The notes: generated by a model not told the origin, from the sequence alone. A stretch of 64,000 nt of DNA from Acheta domesticus (GCA_031308135.1 JAHLJT010000631.1:148620580-148684579); one strand, 5' to 3'; counted from the stretch's first letter, positions 1 through 9,791 are shown. Program-made: numbers and translations.

Positions 1-671
1 CCCACTTACAAACAATAAATATACACAGTTTACATACTTTATTCATTTCCTAAATATATTAAAATACATAAATGTCACATAAGTAACATATATATCAATT
101 GTACATTTACTGCAGAAGTATCATTATTAATATTCATTTGCCTGTAACTAAAATTCAAAATGGGGTTGGATATGTGTCATTCATTGTAAAATTGCTTTGA
201 CTATGAATTTATGAAGTAGAATAATTTACTTTTGAGAAAAGCTTTATGTAATTCTTGTAACTTTTCATGACATCTGGTGACAGGTAGAATATCTTAATTT
301 CTGCTTTTGTAGGGATTATCTCACACAGAGTATTATGAGTTATGATTGTGTTATTGTCTATTTGTAGTGCTATGGTGGTGCATAGAAATGGGCCATGTTG
401 TGTTTCAACTGATAACATTATGGTTCTGGATGTTGATAAACATGGGAAGGCAAGACTTTTAAGTTATTGAAAGTATTTTTTATGCGAAACTCATGACCCA
501 AATTGTGCTATGGTTGTCACAAATTGTTTTCGTAGTTTTAACATTTTTTTCACCTGAAATTTACTTGCGTTTTCCCACAAACCGAAATTTTACTGTGAAT
601 GAGTTTCCATACTATTCATGAAACGGTTTACACGCTTCTCAGTTATCTGAATTGTATTCTCACTATTAACG
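1..671. other. AT-rich intergenic DNA, no gene seen
   Basis: No open frame with a recognisable domain, no RNA gene and no terminal repeat could be identified on either strand. It forms the left flank of the microsatellite that received the gypsy element. Confidence 0.5.

Positions 672-673
<2 letters not shown>

Positions 674-722
<49 letters not shown>
674..722. repeat. (TA)n microsatellite, gypsy insertion target
   Basis: About 24 uninterrupted TA dinucleotides. The left gypsy LTR begins directly after it, and TA-rich sequence resumes right after the right LTR at 6588, so the element landed inside the tract. Short open frames reading Tyr-Ile repeats here are translation artefacts. Confidence 0.95.
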
Positions 723-724
<2 letters not shown>

Positions 725-2074
725 AAATATACCATTCTCACGTCTCATCAAGATTGTGGCTGTAATTATGTCCTGTTCCAAATTTATTAAGGTTTGGGCG
801 CCAGAAACAGGTTACATGAATTACTATCAAAGTTTTTCTATCTAATTTTAACAAAATTATCTAAACATCCAGCTAGCTTGGGTCGATGGGTCCGGATACA
901 AATACTCGCTATCGCCTCGATAGCCGATTACCTGATCTGCCAACTATACAGTATGGCGTGGAATCTGAAATGTAATAATTATGCTTTCAACTAATTAAAA
1001 ATTATGATTGACAAATGAAAACAAAATTCAACAATTTATTTAACTTTTAAATTAAAACAATTAATTAGATGGCCATGACCCCTTTTGAATAAATTGTCTC
1101 TTTTATACTGCAGTATTTTTTTACCGTTCTTGCATGCCAACGCTCCGTAGTCGCTTCTCACTTGGCCGTTGTTAATTCCAAGTTCCGCTTCTCTCTTCCG
1201 GTCTTGCGCCGCCGCTGACACGTCCAGTCCACACTGCCTAAACTATCTGTTAGTCTTGTCCGACGCTCCCGGTTCCTAATCTCTCCCACCGGTTATGTAG
1301 ACTATTGAAGTCCAACTGCAATGTCCGAAAATCTGAACAAGTCCTCCGAAAATCACTTCTGGTAAATTATTTCAAAGTCCGAAAACAAACTATCACTTCT
1401 CTCACAAGACAAAGTCCGAAAACAAGCTATACAAGTCTCACTTTCCCACTATATTGCCTACAAACGATCTTTACGCTACGGCACCCAGAGTCAGAATGTT
1501 CGATCTATACTCCACGACACCCAGAGACGGAATGTACGATCTTCACTCTACGACACCCCGAGTCAGAATGTTCGATCTATACTCCACGACACCCAGAGAC
1601 GGAATGTACGATCTTCACTCTACGACACCCCGAGTCAGAATGTACGATCTTCACTCTACGACACCCCGAGTCAGAATGTACGATCTTCACTCTACGACAC
1701 CCCGAGTCAGAATGTTCTGTTTAATGCATTTTTAACCCCTTCATGGCTCGGTCGGCGTCCATCCTTCTATTATTTCAAAACACGGCGGCAACATTAGACT
1801 ATCTGATCTTTTATAGCCAACCCGTGCGTCTCTTACACATCCGAGTAGCCGTGACTTCCGTCAGTCATTCGTTTTTGCACCAATTATATCTTAGGTTCTT
1901 CAGCCCTCTAGCCGGCGTCCTGACGTCATCAAGGCCCGTGAATAGTTTGTTGACCTTGCCAACCTCCGCGCCGTCGTTGCTAAGTCCATATACCGCCATA
2001 TTGTATCCCCATTTATCTACCCCATGTATAGCTAACATCATTAAATAAAACCTATCATATTCTGGTATATCACA
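723..2074 (-). repeat. LTR of gypsy element (3' LTR in element sense)
   Basis: A 1352-bp terminal repeat, nearly identical to 5236-6587. Read on the minus strand it has a TATA-like box (reverse complement of 1808-1818, GGCTATAAAAG) and an AATAAA polyadenylation signal (reverse complement of 1035-1040). By inference U3 is about 1790-2074 and the transcribed part lies to its left. It contains a 36-bp minisatellite at 1475-1717. Confidence 0.93.
1475..1717. repeat. 36-bp minisatellite inside the LTR (about 6.7 units)
   Basis: Head-to-tail 36-bp units start at 1475, 1511, 1547, 1583, 1619, 1655 and 1691. Two unit subtypes occur, differing mainly at CCCAGAGACGG versus CCCCGAGTCAG and at CTATAC versus CTTCAC. 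The unit length is a multiple of three, so several frames stay open, but no host or element protein is implied. Confidence 0.9.
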
Positions 2075-2075
2075 A

Positions 2076-2087
2076 CTTCCCCTCTCC
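2076..2087 (-). promoter_or_regulatory. Polypurine tract (plus-strand primer)
   Basis: The minus strand reads GGAGAGGGGAAG immediately upstream of the 3' LTR. This is the expected site and composition for initiating plus-strand DNA synthesis. Confidence 0.8.
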
Positions 2088-2437
2088 AAGCGTCATTTGG
2101 TTTGCTACAACATAACTAAATGACAAGACTACAATAAACACTTTCTTCTTACTTCACTACGCTATATTCACTGACACTTTGCACTTTACACAACACATAT
2201 CTTGTATCTTGCAGCCTTAAACTATTTACATTTGTTTTGTTAATATGCCAACATAGTTTTGAACCATCTCATTGAGTATAGATTATTGCCTGCTATTTAC
2301 TTCCGTCTTATATCCATCACATGTTAATTGAAAATTTTTTTCACATTCTAACAAATAGATGTAACAACACAACAAACACTATTACACACTATTATATACA
2401 GATACTATTTACAATGATTTATTCCTGGACAAAATAT
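2088..2437 (-). other. Residual non-coding end of gypsy internal region
   Basis: About 350 bp between the truncated pol stop and the polypurine tract. No integrase or envelope-like domain was seen. It is presumably the part left 3' of the large internal deletion. Confidence 0.5.
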
Positions 2438-3415
2438 TCAATCATGGGTATCGTCCCTTTTATACGGCTTCATATTTCTATAATTGTATGTCCCCATTTC
2501 GTCCAATTTTGGCGGTTTTTCATGACGAGCGATGGTTTTGCTATTGAGTTTTCTAGCATCGATACAAAATCTGATTTTATTATCTTTCTTTCGTACTATT
2601 ACTATCGGGCTCACATACGGTGTCATAGATTTTTTTATGATACCATCCTCAAGCATCATGTTTATTTGTTTACGTACTTCGGCTTTAAATACATGTGGGA
2701 TCGGGTATTGCTTTACATTGAAGGGTTCCTCATCCATCAATTCAATTTTAAATTGATATCCTTTTACGGGCTCCTTTGAACCTTCAAAAACGTCTTGATA
2801 TTCGCTAACTAACGTTTCAACGGAATGGCTAACATCTACTCCATTTTCGTCGACCGCATACTTGGCTGCTGCGTGAATCTGGTCCCTGGTCTCTTCAATT
2901 AGTTCTGCAATATCACAAATACACAAATCTTCGCCCTCCTGGTCTTTGATCCCCAAACAATGTTGTTGCCCTTTGTCAGTTCGTAACAATATATTCCTGT
3001 TACCTACATCGATCTTGGCGTCACACATCTTTAGGCCATCAATCCCCAAAATGATTGGACGAATCAAATTTTTTATAATTATTGCAGGGAACTGTATCGT
3101 CACCCCTTGGACTTCCACCTCCACCCAAATTTGCTGACTTCTTGTTTCGATGCGCCTCCCGTTAGCCGTACGAATATTTAATTTTCTAGCAGGTAATTCT
3201 TCAATCTTATTCCCTTCTTTTTTCAGTTGCTTATATAATTCTTCCGATACCGCACAAACATTTGCACCAGTGTCAATTAAAATATCTACCGGTATATGCC
3301 GAAATATCCCCTTCAACACCAAACACGTGCTATTTTCCGCCCGTTCGTCTGTCTCTTCCCTTAACAAATCTTCTGCTGCTACCTCAATGCTATTCAACTC
3401 TGTAATAACCATCAT
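2438..3415 (-). CDS. pol: Gypsy Pol fragment: protease and RT N-terminus
   Basis: The frame is open from about 3487 and the first Met is at 3415. An aspartic protease domain lies near residues 30-130, with the active-site motif DTGAN and a later ILGIDGL flap-side motif. A linker is followed by the start of a Ty3/gypsy RT (QYPIPHVFKAEVRKQI, then IIKKSMTPYVSPIVIVRKKD, then RFCIDARKLN). The frame then leaves RT homology and stops about 28 codons later, before the catalytic aspartates. RNase H and integrase are absent. This looks like an internal deletion rather than point decay, because the remaining codons are clean. Confidence 0.88.
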   Translation of the reverse strand: MMVITELNSIEVAAEDLLREETDERAENSTCLVLKGIFRHIPVDILIDTGANVCAVSEELYKQLKKEGNKIEELPARKLNIRTANGRRIETRSQQIWVEVEVQGVTIQFPAIIIKNLIRPIILGIDGLKMCDAKIDVGNRNILLRTDKGQQHCLGIKDQEGEDLCICDIAELIEETRDQIHAAAKYAVDENGVDVSHSVETLVSEYQDVFEGSKEPVKGYQFKIELMDEEPFNVKQYPIPHVFKAEVRKQINMMLEDGIIKKSMTPYVSPIVIVRKKDNKIRFCIDARKLNSKTIARHEKPPKLDEMGTYNYRNMKPYKRDDTHD

Positions 3416-3507
3416 CTCATCAGTCTTATCGTTCGAAATAACCCGCCTATTTACTTCGAACAGTGGGAGTTTTCCTGCTCTATTGCATTAATTTCTATCT
3501 GTTCGTA

Positions 3508-5037
3508 TCACTTATCATCTTTGGATCTTCGCGAGTAACTATTTCCTGTCTTTTTAGCTTCTCTCTTGGCATCATTTCCCCACTCGCCCTTCCCTTCTAA
3601 ACTATCATGTCCTTGGCGATTATCATTATCAGCTATTTTTCCCGTTCCATTATTCTTTCCATTCATGCTATCATGGTATCCGTTACTATTATTCCGTTCA
3701 TATTCGCCATTCAAAGTCCGATCGAAGAGGCTTAGCCGTTCCACTAAGTCTTCATAATCTACAGGTATCGAATTCCATAGCAAATTTTGAATACTGACTG
3801 GCAATTGACGAATAATAATTCTAATTAATTCATTATTATCTATCCCTTCTTCGCAAGCCTTGAATGCGGCAATTTTGCGTGTTGCAAAATCACACATGGT
3901 TTCCGCCCCACCTTTCCTATATTTTTCACTCATCAATTTATATTTTAAATCAAATTTATGATTCTCATTCCAGTAACGTTTTAAAAATTTCTCCTTCCAT
4001 TCTTTATAACTCGTTGGTTCCGGAATTAATGATGTCAACCAATGATGGGCTTTAGATGACATTGCCTGCTCGACCATATGCAATTTTAACCTGTCAGGAA
4101 TATTATTAATCATAAAGTAACTTTCTAATTTTGAGATGAAAGACCATGGTTGCTCCTTGATATCCCCATGGAATTTTAAATAACTTGGCAAAACTACCGC
4201 GGATGCTGTAGTTATTACATTTCCCTGCGTGCGTGTTAGGACTTCATTTTCCAACTGATCTATCTTGCCTTTAAGGTTTGCTATCTGTTTTTCGGATTCC
4301 AATTCCTGCAAAGTTTTAATATTCCTCAGCCCCTCTTGTATCTGTTGTTCTACCTTACTATCTGTAACAACTATTTTTAATTCAATATTTTCTATTTTGT
4401 CGCCATGTTGTTGCGATATCTCATTTAAATATTCTATACGCGATTCAGCGTTCGTCATTTTTTTACATTGTTGGTTTTGTGTAAGTGCTAATGCTGTAAC
4501 ATTTTCCTGTAAAGCCCCAACTTCAGAATTAATTTTATTAAAACATTCCTTTTGCTCTTTCTGAATTTGATTTACTTGACAATTAAACGCATCCATTTTT
4601 GAATAAATATTACTAAATTCATTAGCTGTATCGGTCCGTAACTGCGATATCTCCTCACATATTGCTTCACGAAAATTCTTAAATTCCTGAGTCGTTTCTA
4701 TCTTTATATTTTCCAATTTAGCGTTCATGTCTAAAGTCAATCCTTCCAACTTAGCATTATTATTCTCCAATTTAGCGTTCATATCTAAAGTCAATCCTTC
4801 CAATTTAGTATTCATTTCTGCCTTCATTTCAGCTAACATTTTAATTATTATCAAGTTACTAGAATCCGTATTGTCTACTGGAGCTGCCGCTACTTCCTTT
4901 TCTTTCTGTTCTACCTCAACTAATTCTCGCAACATGTCTCCTTCGGGATTCATACCGTTAGCCGCCACATTATCTATTTCGACATTTTCGGAACGTGCTG
5001 TCTTACTTCTAGTCTCCATCTTGAAATTATGATACAA
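3508..5037 (-). CDS. gag: Gypsy Gag polyprotein, intact, 509 aa
   Basis: One uninterrupted frame. An in-frame Met six codons later (5019) is an alternative start. The N-terminal half (about residues 55-270) is strongly heptad-like, with a duplicated segment around KLEGLTLDMNAKLEN, so it probably forms a long coiled coil. Residues about 285-420 match the retrotransposon Gag core: a PWSFISKLESYF motif, then WKEKFLKRYW, then a helix ending in RIIIRQLP. The tail is rich in Asn, Gly and Lys. No complete CCHC zinc knuckle is visible. The pol frame opens just after the stop in a different frame, so translation of pol needs a frameshift. The intact Gag contrasts with the deleted pol. Confidence 0.88.
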   Translation of the reverse strand: MYHNFKMETRSKTARSENVEIDNVAANGMNPEGDMLRELVEVEQKEKEVAAAPVDNTDSSNLIIIKMLAEMKAEMNTKLEGLTLDMNAKLENNNAKLEGLTLDMNAKLENIKIETTQEFKNFREAICEEISQLRTDTANEFSNIYSKMDAFNCQVNQIQKEQKECFNKINSEVGALQENVTALALTQNQQCKKMTNAESRIEYLNEISQQHGDKIENIELKIVVTDSKVEQQIQEGLRNIKTLQELESEKQIANLKGKIDQLENEVLTRTQGNVITTASAVVLPSYLKFHGDIKEQPWSFISKLESYFMINNIPDRLKLHMVEQAMSSKAHHWLTSLIPEPTSYKEWKEKFLKRYWNENHKFDLKYKLMSEKYRKGGAETMCDFATRKIAAFKACEEGIDNNELIRIIIRQLPVSIQNLLWNSIPVDYEDLVERLSLFDRTLNGEYERNNSNGYHDSMNGKNNGTGKIADNDNRQGHDSLEGKGEWGNDAKREAKKTGNSYSRRSKDDK

Positions 5038-5215
5038 ATTAAAATTCTCACTATCAAATTCTCCTCAATGAAATGGTTTTGGCTTTTTTTTTATAATTAC
5101 AGTTAATTTCATATGTCAATCAATAAATTTCTGATTCCTTTTTGATCAATTTGTTATAATTTATAATAATTCCTTTAAACGTACTTCACTTTGTTATAAA
5201 TTATAACAAAATATG

Positions 5216-5232
5216 CCCCAGTTGGCGCGCCA
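5216..5232 (-). promoter_or_regulatory. Primer-binding site for a tRNA
   Basis: The minus strand reads TGGCGCGCCAACTGGGG, starting three bases inside the 5' LTR. It begins with TGG, the complement of a tRNA 3' CCA end. The matching tRNA species was not determined. Confidence 0.75.
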
Positions 5233-5235
5233 TTT

Positions 5236-6587
5236 TGAAATATACCATTCTCACGTCTCATCAAGATTGTGGCTGTAATTATGTCCTGTTCCAAATTTAT
5301 TAAGGTTTGGGCGCCAGAAACAGGTTACATGAATTACTATCAAAGTTTTTCTATCTGATTTTAACAAAATTATCTAAACATCCAGCTAGCTTGGGTCGAT
5401 GGGTCCGGATACAAATACTCGCCATCGCCTCGATAGCCGATTACCTGATCTGTCAACTATACAGTATGGCGTGGAATCTGAAATGTAATAATTATGCTTT
5501 CAACTAATTAAAAATTATGATTGACAAATGAAAACAAAATTCAACAATTTATTTAACTTTTAAATTAAAACAATTAATTAGATGGCCATGACCCCTTTTG
5601 AATAAATTGTCTCTTTTATACTGCAGTATTTTTTTACCGTTCTTGCATGCCAACGCTCCGTAGTCGCTTCTCACTTGGCCGTTGTTAATTCCAAGTTCCG
5701 CTTCTCTCTTCCGGTCTTGCGCCGCCGCTGACACGTCCAGTCCACACTGCCTAAACTATCTGTTAGTCTTGTCCGACGCTCCCGGTTCCTAATCTCTCCC
5801 ACCGGTTATGTAGACTATTGAAGTCCAACTGCAATGTCCGAAAATCTGAACAAGTCCTCCGAAAATCACTTCTGGTAAATTATTTCAAAGTCCGAAAACA
5901 AACTATCACTTCTCTCACAAGACAAAGTCCGAAAACAAGCTATACAAGTCTCACTTTCCCACTATATTGCCTACAAACGATCTTTACGCTACGGCACCCA
6001 GAGTCAGAATGTTCGATCTATACTCCACGACACCCAGAGACGGAATGTACGATCTTCACTCTACGACACCCCGAGTCAGAATGTTCGATCTATACTCCAC
6101 GACACCCAGAGACGGAATGTACGATCTTCACTCTACGACACCCCGAGTCAGAATGTACGATCTTCACTCTACGACACCCCGAGTCAGAATGTACGATCTT
6201 CACTCTACGACACCCCGAGTCAGAATGTTCTGTTTAATGCATTTTTAACCCCTTCATGGCTCGGTCGGCGTCCATCCTTCTATTATTTCAAAACACGGCG
6301 GCAACATTAGACTATCTGATCTTTTATAGCCAACCCGTGCGTCTCTTACACATCCGAGTAGCCGTGACTTCCGTCAGTCATTCGTTTTTGCACCAATTAT
6401 ATCTTAGGTTCTTCAGCCCTCTAGCCGGCGTCCTGACGTCATCAAGGCCCGTGAATAGTTTGTTGACCTTGCCAACCTCCGCGCCGTCGTTGCTAAGTCC
6501 ATATACCGCCATATTGTATCCCCATTTATCTACCCCATGTATAGCTAACATCATTAAATAAAACCTATCATATTCTGGTATATCACA
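5236..6587 (-). repeat. LTR of gypsy element (5' LTR in element sense)
   Basis: Second copy of the 1352-bp LTR, offset 4513 bp from the left one. The TATA-like box lies at 6321-6331 and the AATAAA at 5548-5553, both on the minus strand. It is expected to drive leftward transcription of gag. Confidence 0.93.
5988..6230. repeat. 36-bp minisatellite inside the second LTR
   Basis: Same array as 1475-1717 with the same unit order, as expected when one LTR is copied from the other during reverse transcription. Confidence 0.9.
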
Positions 6588-6598
6588 ATATATATACA

Positions 6599-6634
6599 CT
6601 ATATATCTGTGTATATATATACACAGATATATAG
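6599..6634. repeat. Perfect 36-bp palindrome
   Basis: All 18 base pairs are complementary (CTATATATCTGTGTATAT and its reverse complement). It lies 12 bp right of the gypsy element in TA-rich DNA and is probably an expansion of the same TA/CA microsatellite. It could extrude as a cruciform. Confidence 0.9.
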
Positions 6635-6804
6635 GGTGGTGTACGTAGCTTTGCGTGTTGTTTGCTGTTTGTGGTGCTACAGCGTAATTATTTTGGGACG
6701 TAGTGGATACTTGTCCGCTGCTTACGATCCAAAATTCTTTTTCTTTTCAAGAAGTGCAATAATAATTTAACTTTGCAAATTGTGTTCCACATGATGAAAC
6801 AACT

Positions 6805-7943
6805 GTGTTAAATGTCAGTTCACGCCAGTATGCAAGTATGCCACAAGTGAATGATCCTGAACTGGGCAGTGAGGTACCAACTGACCATATGTACTTGCCA
6901 TCAGTACACAATCTTGAAACTAGATTGTCTCCCTATGTTGTGGACATTGTAACTTATATTGGAGGATTTTTAGTTGCAAAGTCTCTTGCTTATGTGGACT
7001 GTAAGCTAGTTCTTTGCTGGACTGATAGTGATGAAGGATCATATTCCTTCATTCAGAGGAAGGATGATTATAGACTGAAATACCTTTCTGCAGATGTTAT
7101 AAAAATCTGCAAAAGAGCAGAGGTAGAAGTAAGAATACTTCAGGGGAGATGTGACATTTTTAAAAAGGCAGCATGTAGTACAATTGTAAATAGATGTCTG
7201 AGAGAATTTGTGAAAAGTACTGTTTTTAGTAATTTAACATATTGTAGCGTCATGCACGCTCAAACGCGCAGACGGTAGAATTTCACCGGATGTTGAACAA
7301 AGGGCTGGCCATCTGGCGTGGTGACGCGCAATGACGCATCGGTTTTTCCGAGCGCGTAGCGTCGTTCTCAGGTGCTGGGACGGCAACGGTGGCGGGGGAA
7401 GACGCCAGGGCGCCTTTAAAAGCCAGGGGACGAACGCCCCCCTTTCTTCTTTTCTGTTGTTCGAGCTGTGTGAGCAGGAGGCTGTGCGTCTAGCACGCGG
7501 AGGGGAAGCCGGCATTAGTTTGTCGTCAGTCGTGAGACATGTAGGGTTGTCTCGGCAGAGCGGTGCATCACACCGAGGGGAAACGTTTGTTGTTTGGCGG
7601 TGTGGTAGCACTGTAATATCACTTCTTGTGGTGGGCTCTATTTATTTAGTTAGTAGAAGACAGTGTATGGTGTTTTATGACTTCAGTCAGTGTTTTTTAT
7701 TAATAAACCAACTGTTTATTCTACCCACCCTCGTCTGTGTTTTAATACATCCGTATGACACCACAATATCATATTATTGGTCAAGAGGCCATAATGAATC
7801 ACAGGATGTATTTAATTAAGGCAATATTGTTTAAATATATTGACATAAGATTAAAACATGTAGGAAGAGAGCACACCCAAATTTACCAAAAAAATAGTAT
7901 TACATCAGTTAACAACAAAATGATTTTATTTAGAGGGCATTAA
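6805..7943 (+). pseudogene. P-element/THAP9-like transposase C-terminus, LTR-split
   Basis: Two coding pieces, 6805-7242 and 7770-7943, flank a solo LTR. If the LTR and one copy of its 4-bp target repeat are ignored, the frame continues without change. The first piece carries a hydrophobic VVDIVTYIGGFLVAK segment and Cys residues like the late catalytic/C-terminal region of P/THAP9 transposases. The second has RMYLIKAILFKYIDIRL and ends in KMILFRGH, resembling their usual C-terminus (a Lys-Leu-Ile-Leu-Phe type ending). The N-terminal THAP zinc finger and most of the RNase H-like core were not found upstream. It is called from remembered family features, so the family assignment is moderate. 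Confidence 0.6.
7243..7765 (+). mobile_element. Solo LTR, 523 bp
   Basis: The ends are TGTAGCGTCATGC and GTATGACACCACA, an imperfect inverted pair starting TG and ending CA. ATAT flanks both sides (7239-7242 and 7766-7769). A TTTAAAAG box lies at 7415-7422 and AATAAA at 7702-7707, giving a + orientation. There is no internal coding region, so this is the usual product of LTR-LTR recombination. Small open frames inside it are not genes. Confidence 0.85.
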
Positions 7944-8819
7944 TCCTATGTGTATTTACTGGTGTAAGTTGTGTTTATAGTATGTTAGACTTAGTAATTT
8001 GTATGATTGTAATTGATTTTTATTAGTAAATTCTTTGAAAAATATGTACTTCAGCTTCCAGGTCAAAGTTCCCCATTTCGATCAGGTTTTTGTCGAGTTT
8101 TCCTGATCCATTGAGCAAATGCTGAGATGTCCCCTTGTTTTGCTTTTGGACATAAATGTAGCTTCACTATGCCCACGGTTTCTTGAGCTTACTTGCTAGT
8201 AGTGGTAGGAGTAAAGTCAGTATCATGTTACTGTTGTTAGTAATAAAAGAAAAAAAATAAAACATGCAGTTTGTTTATCGATGCAAATAGGTTTTATATA
8301 ACTTGGGAGGGGAAATGTCTAATGTTATAGTTAAAATATTGGGAAGAGCTTCTTTGAAGCTCAAGAAAATGAGTACAGATGGTACTTTTCCCTCCATATA
8401 TCACCTACAGTTTTTGACTAAATCAAAGGTGAAAGCTTTTTTCCCTCTATAATTCCTTGAAATACCATTTTGATAACTTGTATTATAAATGTCACTGATG
8501 TGGATCTTCAATAGTAGAATGTCTAACATTGAGTAATAACAGAAATTTGGATTAATGCATCCCATGGAGTTAATTTATTTTACAAATATTTTTTATTTAT
8601 AGTCCTATGTAATTGGTACTTGTAAAACAGGTTTAGTGGAGTATGTGGTTGAAAGTGCCAAGTTGGACAAAAATCGGAATTTTTATGTACTTGAGCAAAT
8701 AGAGCAGAAAAACATAAATTCACTTTTCTGCTATAAGGAACATTTTTAGGGTTGTTTAATAAATGAGGAAATAATGCTGGAATGAAACATATTACGTACG
8801 TATAAAAATAAATCATTTA
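7944..8819. other. AT-rich DNA, nothing recognised
   Basis: No coding domain, terminal repeat or structured RNA was recognised between the transposase remnant and the small palindrome. It may include the old 3' part of the P-like element. Confidence 0.4.
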
Positions 8820-8852
8820 ATGCGAGACGGGTGTTCTTGTAGATACCACCTA

Positions 8853-8889
8853 GCAAGACCATATTCAATTCAATTGAAGATGGTCTTGC
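8853..8889. repeat. 37-bp near-perfect palindrome
   Basis: GCAAGACCAT at the left end pairs with ATGGTCTTGC at the right end, and the centre is TTCAATTCAATTGAA. Only the innermost bases are mismatched. It lies in a short GC-richer patch just left of a foldback MITE. Confidence 0.75.
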
Positions 8890-8995
8890 ACCTAGCTGTC
8901 GCAAAGTCACGTGACACTGGCGAGAGAGATGTTGATACCCGCCCGGGCCTTCTGCGCAGCCCGGTGCGCACTCTAGTATATCTCTCCTCTATGAT

Positions 8996-9169
8996 GGGGC
9001 ATGTCAATAAAATGGAATATCACGGTATTTCGCGTCGTTCTTAATTGTGCCGCTAAGAGTCGCATGATCGTGACAGTATCAAGCAGTGTTGACGATCATG
9101 TGACTCGTGGGGGCACAACTGGGAACGACGCAAAATACCGTGAGATATTCAATTTTATTGGCACACCCC
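8996..9169. mobile_element. Foldback MITE, about 174 bp
   Basis: Long imperfect inverted arms of about 78 bp (8996-9074 and 9093-9169) meet at a short loop. The left arm reads GGGGCATGTCAATAAAAT inward and the right arm ends ATTTTATTGGCACACCCC. There is no coding capacity. No clear target-site duplication was seen, so the superfamily is unknown. Confidence 0.75.
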
Positions 9170-9375
9170 GTGCGCCAAGAAAGAAACACCGAATTTTAAT
9201 TAGGCAGTTTGACGTAAAAGATAAATATATTGATTTAAACGATTCATAAACGCATATTATGTTCGTTTATTTTGAATTGTACTAAAAGTTCTGTGATTTA
9301 CAAAATGTTAATTACAATATTGATGAATATCCTTTTTCCGGAGATATTGAAAGAGCCGCCTCGAGAGTTGCGATC

Positions 9376-9721
9376 CACCAATCATAGCGCAGATTCCGCG
9401 ACAGAATGTAAACGATTCCTTTGGATTCAACGACTCGTTTGGAAAAGGAATCGGACTACCGATTCAATCAAAAGTTGGGGAACCTCCGGATAACATCACT
9501 AATGTGAAGCGTCAAGAAATAAAAACAAAAGTATAAGTTTTAAAAATATTGATTGGCTACCGTAAATAAACTTGCCAGCAAATATTTTGTGGAGTTACTA
9601 GAAATGTTTAACCCTTACAAATAATTATGACCGCTTTGTCGACACATGCAACGCAATTAAGTTTTGACCTGAAGGTTGACGAATTCGACTGCTTTACAGT
9701 TCTTCAGAGATTTGTGGAATA
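9376..9721 (+). promoter_or_regulatory. TMEM242: Candidate TMEM242 promoter/5' leader
   Basis: Upstream of the start codon there is a CCAAT box in a GC-richer patch (CCAAT at 9378-9382) and a reverse CCAAT (ATTGG at 9552-9556). No convincing TATA box was seen. The start site cannot be placed from sequence alone. The start codon context, AATAATGT, has A at -3. Confidence 0.35.
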
Positions 9722-9791
9722 ATGTCGGAGAATGGTGCAGACTTTGACGTTGAGCAAAAACCAAGTCAGGATTTTTCCTTCAAATTAAAAG
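9722..9791 (+). CDS. TMEM242: TMEM242 exon 1 (N-terminal 23 codons)
   Basis: ATG at 9722 begins a 23-codon reading that ends ...DFSFKLK plus one base, followed by a donor G|GTAAAT at 9792. Joined to the acceptor at 34719, the split codon becomes Ala and the protein reads FKLK-AGVFLASVGG. This lines up with the start of the first membrane segment of TMEM242, where the human protein has LFLVKGGIF. The short polar N-terminus is normal for this family and carries no classical signal peptide. In mammals TMEM242 is a mitochondrial inner-membrane protein that helps assemble the ATP synthase c-ring and complex I. The exon was identified by phase and alignment only. Confidence 0.75.

Larger units (their letters stand above)
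723..6587 (-). mobile_element. Ty3/gypsy LTR retrotransposon, young, pol-deleted
   Basis: A 5865-bp element transcribed leftward, bounded by direct 1352-bp LTRs (723-2074 and 5236-6587). LTR ends are TG and CA with imperfect inverted termini (TGAAATATACC against GGTATATCACA). The 4-bp flanks both read ATAT, but this is ambiguous inside (TA)n. In element order it has LTR, primer-binding site, gag, protease plus the start of reverse transcriptase, polypurine tract, LTR. The RT core, RNase H and integrase are missing, so it must depend on enzymes from another copy. Three differences were noticed between the LTRs (844/5357, 910/5423, 940/5453), which indicates recent insertion. Confidence 0.93.

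Noticed and set aside
590..790. Open frames reading Tyr-Ile repeats on both strands
   Set aside because: They are translations of the (TA)n microsatellite.
1475..1717. CRISPR-like array
   Set aside because: Units are contiguous without unique spacers, and the sequence is eukaryotic.
1305..1735. 139- and 93-codon repetitive open frames in the LTR (also at 5818-6248)
   Set aside because: They read the 36-bp minisatellite, whose period is a multiple of three. The element is transcribed on the other strand.
7331..7819. 162-codon open frame in the solo LTR
   Set aside because: It spans the LTR and its right border, so it is incidental.
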